Below are positions 1 to 7,187 of a stretch of DNA of 7,187 bases, in pieces (the first letter of the stretch is position 1; each line of letters opens with the position of its first letter). The notes under the pieces are model-generated. The model had not been told where the DNA came from, searched no databases, and worked only from the letters and a program-made list of their open reading frames with translations. The DNA is from Gemmatimonadota bacterium (GTDB taxonomy: Bacteria > Gemmatimonadota > Gemmatimonadetes > Palauibacterales > Palauibacteraceae). Location of the stretch: NCBI GenBank assembly GCA_029863105.1, contig JAOTWC010000072.1:1-7187 (forward strand), given 5' to 3'. The position numbers were made by a program, and so were the translations under genes.

Positions 1-262
1 GCTGGACATCGGCGTGCCGATCGGCTGGGTGGACAGGGATCGCAGCGAGGCGCTGCTGTGGGACGTGTTCCAAGTGGATTATCTGCTGGAAAAGGAGATC
101 TGGCCGGAACCATCTACCCGGCAGAGCATTCCAATGCAGTACTTCCTCGCCTACCTGACGCTGGGGTATGCGCACGACCTGCGGGAGTCACCGGAACTGT
201 ATCAGCGGTCCGTGGACAGGGCCGCGCGTTTCCAGGCCCTCGCGGAACGCGTCGTCCGCTAG
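1..262 (+). CDS. C-terminal end of an unidentified protein (5' truncated by the window)
   Basis: Only the last 86 residues are visible. The reading frame is open from base 2 and ends at a TAG at 260-262, so the true start lies outside the window. The GTG at 14 is only an internal valine, with no ribosome binding site that can be judged. The fragment has no signal peptide or membrane span. It starts with a stretch rich in aromatic and acidic residues (WVDRDR, LLWDVFQVDYLL, then IWPEPSTR). It ends in two probable amphipathic helices (IPMQYFLAYLTLGYAH, then SVDRAARFQALAERVVR) that look like a TPR or helical-hairpin tail. The pattern loosely recalls the C-terminal ends of DUF2723-type membrane glycosyltransferases found in Gemmatimonadota and Bacteroidota, but this is memory-based and weak. 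The gene converges on the cytochrome gene with a 6-base gap and no visible terminator between them. That it is a real coding end is likely; its function is unknown. Confidence 0.65.
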   Translation, partial: LDIGVPIGWVDRDRSEALLWDVFQVDYLLEKEIWPEPSTRQSIPMQYFLAYLTLGYAHDLRESPELYQRSVDRAARFQALAERVVR

Positions 263-268
263 CGAATC

Positions 269-1540
269 CTACCGTCCGATTGCCACCGTATCGTCGAAAA
301 TCGTGAACGGGCTGGCGATCGCTCCTTCGTGGGCGGCCTCGATCAGCACACGCGCCGTGTCGGTCAGCACGCGGGCGAGCAGCCCGGCGAATACGTTGCG
401 ATAGAAAGCGTCCGGCCTGACGCGTACCTCTCCACGCACGAATCTCGCGTCCACTGGCGCCGGATAGGTGAGCGTCATCGAACTGTCAGGCGCGAGCCGC
501 GTGTCGCTCGACTCCACCCAGCTGCCTCCCTGGAGCGCGACTCTGCGCACGATTTCGGCGGAACGAGCGGCTCCGGGAATCGGAGATCCTGTCCCGTCGA
601 GCAGTTCCAGCGTCACGTCCACCGCCGGCGTCACATAAGTCGGAAAGCGATGCCCGGTGCCCGAATTCGTCACGCGCAGCCCGACGCGGCCCGGTTCCAA
701 CTCTGAGCCCTCCATCCACTCGATGGTCACGCCGGCCCGCACCATGTCCGGATCGTGAATCCCGCGCCAGAGATGTCGGCGGTCGGGCATGTGGCAGGTC
801 TGGCAGCCGACCCCCTCCGTGGCATACCGACTGTCGAGCCACTCTTCGTAGGTGTTCTGGAGCGACTTGCCGTTCGGAGCCGGGGACGCGAACTGGTGGC
901 AACCGGCGCAGAATCGCGAGTCCTCGAAGTAGTCGGATCGGACGACTCCACCGTGCGGCATCCCCTCGGCCGACGGCGCCGTGGCCCCCTCCCGCGTCGG
1001 CGGTCCGTATCGCACCTGGCCGCGCACATGACACGCGGCGCACACGATCCCACCCTCCTTGAGCTGCGGGTCGAAATCCGGATTGGTGCCATGGCCGCCT
1101 TCCGGCAGCGGCAGCTTGGACTGCTGTTCGGACAACGGCCCGTGACACACGAGACAACTGCGCACGAAGCCGAAATTGGTCGCCTCCTGGCTCACCAGCT
1201 GCCCGGCCAGCCCCGCCGAATACGCTCCGGCGTGCACGGCGGTCTGCCAGTCCTCGTACTGCTGGACGTGGCAGGTGCCGCACTCCGGAGGGGCGAGGGA
1301 GGCCTCGAGAGACGACCAGGCAGCCGGAGCCGGTCCCTGGGGTGGAATGGGGCGATTCCAGTAGCCGCCGAGGAAGTCTTCCATCGAGCGAAATTCACGC
1401 GGGTCGGCTACCGGCGTGGCGACAGGGGTCGTCACACGGGAGTCGGTGGCGTCTCCGGCACACGACGCGAGGGCCAACGCCCCCGCGATGCGAAAAAGCC
1501 CGACCGCTCGCGGCCGGGCCCCAACGCCCGATCGGCTCAT
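269..1540 (-). CDS. Pentaheme c-type cytochrome lipoprotein (cytochrome c554-like)
   Basis: This 423-residue exported electron-transfer protein has five CxxCH heme-attachment sites at residues 87-91 (CGTCH), 129-133 (CLVCH), 167-171 (CAACH), 211-215 (CAGCH) and 246-250 (CQTCH). The N-terminus is basic, then hydrophobic, ending in a lipobox (LASC, Cys27), so it should be lipid-anchored. The +2 residue is Ala, which in proteobacterial sorting would send it to the outer membrane. After the first heme comes QYEDWQTAVHAG (94-105), the YxxW...H signature common in cytochrome c554/NrfB-like multiheme proteins. His103, 150, 196, 256, 262 and 297 are possible distal ligands. Residues about 270-390 carry no heme and look like a beta-sandwich, with a conserved-style NSGTGHRFPT motif (292-301). 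The gene follows the NPC-repeat lipoprotein gene by 30 bases and lacks a strong ribosome binding site, so translation may be coupled; a hairpin overlies its ATG. Redox partner and substrate are unknown. The heme-protein call is very sure, the exact family less so. Confidence 0.93.
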   Translation of the reverse strand: MSRSGVGARPRAVGLFRIAGALALASCAGDATDSRVTTPVATPVADPREFRSMEDFLGGYWNRPIPPQGPAPAAWSSLEASLAPPECGTCHVQQYEDWQTAVHAGAYSAGLAGQLVSQEATNFGFVRSCLVCHGPLSEQQSKLPLPEGGHGTNPDFDPQLKEGGIVCAACHVRGQVRYGPPTREGATAPSAEGMPHGGVVRSDYFEDSRFCAGCHQFASPAPNGKSLQNTYEEWLDSRYATEGVGCQTCHMPDRRHLWRGIHDPDMVRAGVTIEWMEGSELEPGRVGLRVTNSGTGHRFPTYVTPAVDVTLELLDGTGSPIPGAARSAEIVRRVALQGGSWVESSDTRLAPDSSMTLTYPAPVDARFVRGEVRVRPDAFYRNVFAGLLARVLTDTARVLIEAAHEGAIASPFTIFDDTVAIGR

Positions 1541-1550
1541 CAGAGCCGAT
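1531..1550 (-). promoter_or_regulatory. Perfect hairpin over the cytochrome start codon
   Basis: On the minus strand the bases read ATCGGCTC-TGAT-GAGCCGAT, a perfect 8-bp stem with a 4-base loop, written here from the 5' side. The cytochrome ATG (1540-1538) begins in the loop and ends in the stem. In mRNA this would partly hide the start codon, and no good Shine-Dalgarno sequence precedes it. Ribosomes arriving from the lipoprotein gene that stops at 1571 could open it. Alternatively it is a DNA operator or chance. Confidence 0.4.
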
Positions 1551-1570
1551 CCGTCAACTGAACCTGTTGC

Positions 1571-1882
1571 TTACTTCGGGGCGGCCGGCTTCGCTGCATC
1601 AACCGCATCGTCCGCCATATCACCGGCTGCTTTCATCGCACTGTCTGCCATGTTACCGGCTTCATCCATCGCGTCGTGCGCCATGTCGCCCATGGCATCG
1701 GCTGCACACGGGTTCGCTGCGTCCATCGCATCGCCCGCCATGTCACCGGCTGCGTCAACAGCACACGGATTCGCCGCTGCGGCATCCGCGGCGCCCTCGT
1801 CCACCGTGGCATCGCCGTTGGAACAAGCGGCGGCGAACACGATCAGCGCCGGAGCGAGCCACGCGGCACGAAACTTCGTCAT
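1571..1882 (-). CDS. Small repetitive Ala/Asp/Met-rich lipoprotein with two NPC motifs
   Basis: This predicted 103-residue lipoprotein has no function I recognise. The start chosen is the ATG at 1882, because a GGAGG lies 7 bases upstream and the protein then begins with a good signal: basic MTKFR, hydrophobic AAWLAPALIVF, then AAAC with Cys20 as the lipidated residue. A longer in-frame reading from 1957 would bury that signal. The mature part is almost all Ala, Asp, Gly and Met. An 11-residue unit of the form GDMAxDAMDxA starts at Gly46, 65, 76 and 87, with an 8-residue NPC-containing insert between the first two. Asn-Pro-Cys occurs at 38-40 and 57-59, giving two cysteines beyond the anchor. 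An 11-residue period suits an extended amphipathic helix, as in LEA-like or Lpp-like proteins. The gene sits 30 bases upstream of the pentaheme cytochrome on the same strand, so a partner or scaffold role is possible, but that is inference only. The gene itself is well supported. Confidence 0.82.
   Translation of the reverse strand: MTKFRAAWLAPALIVFAAACSNGDATVDEGAADAAAANPCAVDAAGDMAGDAMDAANPCAADAMGDMAHDAMDEAGNMADSAMKAAGDMADDAVDAAKPAAPK
1599..1778 (-). repeat. 33-bp tandem repeats with a 57-bp duplication inside the small lipoprotein gene
   Basis: Within the lipoprotein gene there are imperfect 33-bp units at 1599-1631, 1632-1664, 1665-1697 and 1722-1754, each coding one 11-residue repeat. A 24-bp segment coding the NPC stretch follows the third unit (1698-1721) and occurs again in diverged form after the fourth (1755-1778). 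Thus 1665-1721 and 1722-1778 form a 57-bp direct duplication. The copies differ mainly at third codon positions, which suggests old duplication kept by selection on the protein rather than recent slippage. Confidence 0.8.
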
Positions 1883-1889
1883 CTTATTT

Positions 1890-1894
1890 CCTCC
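1890..1894 (-). promoter_or_regulatory. Shine-Dalgarno of the small lipoprotein gene
   Basis: GGAGG (in the context ACGGAGGAAATAAG) lies 7 bases upstream of the ATG at 1882-1880. It is the strongest ribosome binding site in the minus-strand half of the window and fixes the lipoprotein start. Confidence 0.8.
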
Positions 1895-1957
1895 GTTAGA
1901 GATTTCAGCGCCCGAGAACCGCTCAAATCCCGATTCCGGTGCCCCTGCATGGACCAA

Positions 1958-1986
1958 TGTGTATGAAAAATCGCTCCCAAAATCAA
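1958..1986 (-). promoter_or_regulatory. Weak candidate promoter for the lipoprotein-cytochrome pair
   Basis: In the 134-base gap after carB, the minus strand has TTGATT (1986-1981) and TACACA (1963-1958) separated by 17 bases. The matches to sigma70-type consensus are only 4/6 and 3/6. Transcription from here would give a leader of roughly 70 bases before the lipoprotein ATG. The pair could instead be read through from carB, since no convincing terminator is seen after it. Confidence 0.25.
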
Positions 1987-2016
1987 CTCGGGCCGCCGGA
2001 CCCGGGTTCCGCGGAC

Positions 2017-5301
<3,285 letters not shown>

Positions 5302-5311
5302 CGGGCGGCAA

Positions 5312-5327
5312 GCTACGGCGGCGTAGC
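5312..5327 (-). promoter_or_regulatory. Small hairpin in the carB leader
   Basis: On the minus strand GCTACG-CCGC-CGTAGC forms a perfect 6-bp stem with a 4-base loop, ending 10 bases before the carB ATG where a ribosome binding site would be expected. It could modulate carB translation or be chance in GC-rich DNA. Confidence 0.3.
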
Positions 5328-5353
5328 GACCCGCGCATCCTTTGCAGCGACCC
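5325..5353. repeat. Direct repeat AGCGACCC, two copies 21 bp apart
   Basis: AGCGACCC occurs exactly at 5325-5332 and 5346-5353, a start-to-start distance of 21 bp, about two helical turns. Both copies lie between the divergent start codons, upstream of carB, and the second overlaps the expected -35 area of the rightward gene. This is a possible two-site operator; no known regulator motif (for example an ArgR box) is recognised. Confidence 0.35.
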
Positions 5354-5371
5354 AATCGAACGCGTTATCAT
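5342..5371 (+). promoter_or_regulatory. Candidate promoter for the rightward exported-protein genes
   Basis: TATCAT at 5366-5371 matches a sigma70-type -10 at 5/6 positions. The best upstream element is TTGCAG (5342-5347, 18-base spacer), which matches only TTG. Transcription would start near 5378, leaving a leader of about 36 bases before the ATG at 5414. The opposite strand of the same bases offers GATAAC (5369-5364, 4/6), so a divergent start toward carB could use an overlapping -10. Confidence 0.35.
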
Positions 5372-5402
5372 CCGCCGTCTCACGAGCAATCGAGTTGACC
5401 CC

Positions 5403-5408
5403 AGGAGG
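5403..5408 (+). promoter_or_regulatory. Shine-Dalgarno of the small exported protein gene
   Basis: AGGAGG sits 5 bases before the ATG at 5414, a near-consensus site that fixes this start and suggests strong translation. Confidence 0.85.
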
Positions 5409-5413
5409 CTCAA

Positions 5414-5890
5414 ATGAAGCGAGGGACCATCGTCTTCGCCGCTGTCGTGTTCGGCACAGCCGGGCTGGCGACAGATTCAGCAGCTCAGGAGTTCCAGACC
5501 GGCGGATACGCCACCTACATCCAGACTGGCGCCACTACTACTGCGCTGGCCGATGGCGGCTCGCGTGTAGACGCGATCATCGCCGGGTACGTCCTGACCG
5601 ACGATCCTTCGTCGCCCATCCACCTGGTCGCCCAGGACTGCGCGAGCACGAACCTCGTCGACGCCGACGGTAACCTCGCGCGCTCCGCCGGCTACTGCGC
5701 CGGACGCGATGCGGACGGCGACATGTTCTGGATCTGGTTCTGGAACGGAGCCGACGGCGGGAAGTGGGGAGTCATCAACGGGACAGGCAAGTTCGAAGGC
5801 ATGACGGGCGGAGGCACGTCCGTTCCCCAGGCCGGCGATCCCGACGGTCGGTTCGCGATCCGCTGGGAAGGCACGTTCAACATGCAGTAG
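5414..5890 (+). CDS. Small exported protein, allene-oxide-cyclase/dirigent barrel-like
   Basis: This 158-residue protein has a clear Sec signal peptide: MKRG, hydrophobic TIVFAAVVFGTAGLA, with cleavage likely after SAA at residue 24, before QEF. The mature protein is about 134 residues, rich in Gly, Asp, Thr and aromatic residues, with no membrane segment, so it should be periplasmic or secreted. Two cysteines (76 and 95) could form a disulfide. The C-terminal half carries FWIWFW (105-110), then GTGKFEGMTGGGT (123-135), and ends with the strand GRFAIRWEGTF (145-155). A 'GTGKFxGxTGxGT...W.G' arrangement is what I recall from bacterial proteins with the allene oxide cyclase/dirigent-like beta-barrel. 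That would indicate fold only, not the plant reaction. It has a near-consensus ribosome binding site, is divergent from carB, and is followed after 5 bases by the next gene. The gene is certain; the fold is a moderate guess and the function is unknown. Confidence 0.88.
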   Translation: MKRGTIVFAAVVFGTAGLATDSAAQEFQTGGYATYIQTGATTTALADGGSRVDAIIAGYVLTDDPSSPIHLVAQDCASTNLVDADGNLARSAGYCAGRDADGDMFWIWFWNGADGGKWGVINGTGKFEGMTGGGTSVPQAGDPDGRFAIRWEGTFNMQ

Positions 5891-5895
5891 GCACT

Positions 5896-6783
5896 ATGAA
5901 ACTCCACAGGCTACGAATATCTGTCTTGCTGACGGTCCTGCCGGCCGCGGCCGCGGGCCAAACGCCCGTCCTGGTGGCTCCCTACCAGATCGAGAGCGTC
6001 GAGACGCGGTTTGACATCTATGACGGTGAGATGCCCATGATTGGCGTCGCGTTCAAGCGTGCTCCGGATTCGTCTGATCCCGAAGCGGGCATGGCGTCCT
6101 CCGAACTCGCTCCCCCGGAGTGGGTTACCATCATCGGAGAGGCCGGCTGGCTCCATGCCAGCCTGTCGAGCGTGGAAAAGCGCTGCGAGTTTCCTTGCTC
6201 TCTCGACGGGGGAGACGAGTGTCACTGGACGGGACTGTACGTGCCGGCGGGCGTTCTGGCTGACGTCGGTACCCCCGTCGCGGCGATCCCGGGGCGCTTG
6301 GAGCTGACCGAGTTCACTCGGCTCGACGAGGATACGGGGGAAACAGAGTCACTGGCACGCCTCGAAGCTGGCGGTGAGTACGCACCCATGCTGTGGGAGC
6401 GGACGCCGGACTGGACGCCTGCATATCGCGTGGATTCGTGGGACGAAGCAACCGGCCTTCTGAACCTGACCATTGTGCAGCCCGGGGGGGAGCCGCAGTC
6501 GATCCCGGCGCGCGAGTGCAGAACCACGCCCCGCGAATGGCTGTTGACCGTCGATTGCGGCGGTCTCTCGCTGCTCGCCTCAGCCGGCAGACCGCTTCTG
6601 CTGAGCTGGCCGGACTACAACTCGGCCAAGGTGGATGTGATCGCTCGGTTCGACTATGCGGGCTCTCGTCATTATGTGGTCCGGTTCGGCAGTAAGGCCC
6701 AGGACCTGGTGGGTTTCGTGTCCGGCGAGCCTGCGGGCTGGAGAGCCCGTTTTCGCCAGCGGGACTGGGCTCAGTTGTGCTGA
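5896..6783 (+). CDS. Exported protein of unknown function
   Basis: I do not recognise this 295-residue protein. It starts at the ATG at 5896, 5 bases after the previous stop, with only a weak TAGG upstream, so translation is probably coupled to the preceding gene. A signal peptide is visible: MKLHRLR, hydrophobic ISVLLTVLPAAAA, with cleavage likely around residues 20-22 before QTP. The mature part is about 274 residues, acidic in the middle and without membrane spans. It has six cysteines (97, 101, 109, 208, 221 and the last residue, 295). The first three are clustered in RCEFPCSLDGGDECHW, which suggests disulfides in an oxidising compartment. That cluster is not a CxxCH heme site, and I see no catalytic signature. 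The second half (Trp167, Trp173, Trp182, Trp215, Trp238) looks like repeated beta-strands. Longer in-frame readings from 5764 would remove the signal peptide and overlap the upstream gene, so they were not used. It probably acts with its upstream neighbour in the periplasm or outside the cell. Confidence 0.85.
   Translation: MKLHRLRISVLLTVLPAAAAGQTPVLVAPYQIESVETRFDIYDGEMPMIGVAFKRAPDSSDPEAGMASSELAPPEWVTIIGEAGWLHASLSSVEKRCEFPCSLDGGDECHWTGLYVPAGVLADVGTPVAAIPGRLELTEFTRLDEDTGETESLARLEAGGEYAPMLWERTPDWTPAYRVDSWDEATGLLNLTIVQPGGEPQSIPARECRTTPREWLLTVDCGGLSLLASAGRPLLLSWPDYNSAKVDVIARFDYAGSRHYVVRFGSKAQDLVGFVSGEPAGWRARFRQRDWAQLC
6734..6753 (+). terminator. Terminator-like hairpin inside the 3' end of the exported-protein gene
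   Basis: CGGGCT-GGAG-AGCCCG is a perfect 6-bp GC-rich stem with a 4-base loop, followed at once by TTTT (6750-6753). It lies about 30 bases before the stop codon at 6781-6783. The T run is short, so if active it is probably only a partial attenuator between the secreted pair and the carotenoid gene. Confidence 0.25.
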
Positions 6784-6813
6784 ACACGCAGCCGAAGGCT
6801 CCCTCGCAACGGT

Positions 6814-6817
6814 AGGA
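6814..6817 (+). promoter_or_regulatory. Ribosome binding site that decides the carotenoid gene start
   Basis: AGGA at 6814-6817 is 5 bases before the ATG at 6823. The earlier in-frame ATG at 6817 overlaps this same sequence and has no properly spaced site of its own, so 6823 is preferred. Confidence 0.5.
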
Positions 6818-6822
6818 TGGCC

Positions 6823-7187
6823 ATGTCACAGAAGACGAAAGACTGGGCACTTTTCGGACTCGCGGTCTGCCTGTTTCTGTTCGTGATCGTCCTCAAAGGC
6901 CACACGATCTTCACGGGCGTCGACCGGCTGCCCTGGAAGATTCTCGTGCCGGCGCTCGCGGGCTTCGCCCTGGTGCACTCCGTCTACATGCTGGGCTGGC
7001 GAAGGGCGGGGGTCCTGTTCGCAATCGTCACGACGGTTGCGTTCACGTTCGAGTTTTACGGGCAGAGCGTCGGCTCACTGTACGGACCCTACTGCTACAC
7101 GCCGCTACTGGGGCCGAAGGTGGCCGGGCGGATTCCCGTCCTGATTCCGTTCGCCTGGTACATGATGGTCTACCCGAGCTATGTGAT
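6823..7187 (+). CDS. Carotenoid biosynthesis membrane protein, DUF422/CruF family (3' truncated by the window)
   Basis: The first 121 residues of an integral membrane protein are visible; the frame is still open at the window end. Hydrophobic segments lie at about residues 8-26, 39-57, 63-78 and 104-120. Between the third and fourth is EFYGQSVGSLYGPYCYTPLLG (Glu77 to Gly97; E77, G80, G84, G88, Y90, Y92, G97), followed by a GRIPVLIPFAWYMM stretch. This E..G...G..YG.Y.Y...LG...G.P..IP..W order is what I know from the 'carotenoid biosynthesis protein' family (Pfam Caroten_synth, DUF422). Its studied members CruF and the haloarchaeal homologue hydrate the psi-end of carotenes (1',2'-hydratase; bisanhydrobacterioruberin hydratase). 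The start is taken at 6823 (MSQKTKDW), with 6817 as the alternative. It follows the exported-protein gene by 39 bases on the same strand, possibly in the same operon. Family membership is fairly sure; the exact substrate is not determinable here. Confidence 0.85.
   Translation, partial: MSQKTKDWALFGLAVCLFLFVIVLKGHTIFTGVDRLPWKILVPALAGFALVHSVYMLGWRRAGVLFAIVTTVAFTFEFYGQSVGSLYGPYCYTPLLGPKVAGRIPVLIPFAWYMMVYPSYV

Noticed and set aside
755..1561. A 268-residue plus-strand open frame opposite the cytochrome
   Set aside because: It is antisense to five CxxCH motifs and is Arg/Gly/Leu-rich without a recognisable domain.
1571..1882. Calling the repetitive lipoprotein region a minisatellite rather than a gene
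   Set aside because: The repeat unit is codon-phased, copy differences fall mostly at third positions, and there is a clear ribosome binding site and lipoprotein signal.
1883..1957. A 25-residue extension of the small lipoprotein from an alternative start at 1957
   Set aside because: It would place the signal sequence internally, and the strong GGAGG is correctly spaced for the ATG at 1882.
1993..2014. GC-rich imperfect inverted repeat after the carB stop as a terminator
   Set aside because: The stem needs a bulged base, and the nearest T run (about 1970-1966) is more than 20 bases further on, so it is not a convincing intrinsic terminator.
5302..5355. An 18-residue N-terminal extension of CarB from a TTG at 5355
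   Set aside because: The extension has no resemblance to CarB N-termini. The family start falls exactly at the ATG at 5301, giving E. coli-collinear numbering.
5414..5890. Functional call as an allene oxide cyclase enzyme
   Set aside because: Only a short glycine-rich strand motif resembles the fold. No active-site evidence exists, and a bacterial exported protein is unlikely to carry out the plant reaction.

Overview
This GC-rich bacterial window holds six protein genes, two of them cut by the window ends. There are no RNA genes, insertion sequences or CRISPR arrays. The only gene identified beyond doubt is carB, which is universal, so taxonomy must come from gene mix and style: a lipoprotein multiheme cytochrome, a DUF422/CruF-type carotenoid protein and Ala/Asp-rich exported proteins. 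These would fit an uncultured Gemmatimonadota-like or related Gram-negative lineage. That placement is inference at moderate-to-low confidence.

Left part (1-1882). The end of an unidentified plus-strand gene (stop at 262) converges, with a 6-base gap, on a minus-strand pair. The first gene of the pair (1882 to 1571) encodes a 103-residue lipoprotein built of 11-residue Ala/Asp/Met repeats and two Asn-Pro-Cys motifs. The second (1540 to 269) encodes a 423-residue lipoprotein with five CxxCH heme sites. Only 30 bases separate them, so they are probably co-transcribed and both end up on a membrane facing the periplasm. A perfect 8-bp hairpin lies over the cytochrome start codon.

Centre (2017-5301, minus strand). 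This is a complete carB, the large subunit of carbamoyl phosphate synthase. It is collinear with the E. coli enzyme through both ATP-grasp halves and the allosteric domain, with an extra C-terminal tail of about 21 residues. carA is not in the window.

Right part (5302-7187). A 112-base divergent control region separates carB from a plus-strand series: a small exported protein with an allene-oxide-cyclase/dirigent-like glycine motif (5414-5890), an unrecognised 295-residue exported protein (5896-6783), and the start of a membrane protein of the carotenoid-biosynthesis DUF422/CruF family (6823 to beyond the end). The first two are 5 bases apart and surely share a transcript. The third may be separated by a terminator-like hairpin inside the end of the second gene.

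Overall this is mainly housekeeping plus a small respiratory or envelope module. The best candidate for something undescribed is the pairing of the NPC-repeat lipoprotein with the pentaheme lipoprotein cytochrome. I see no defence, mobile or biosynthetic system that is clearly new.
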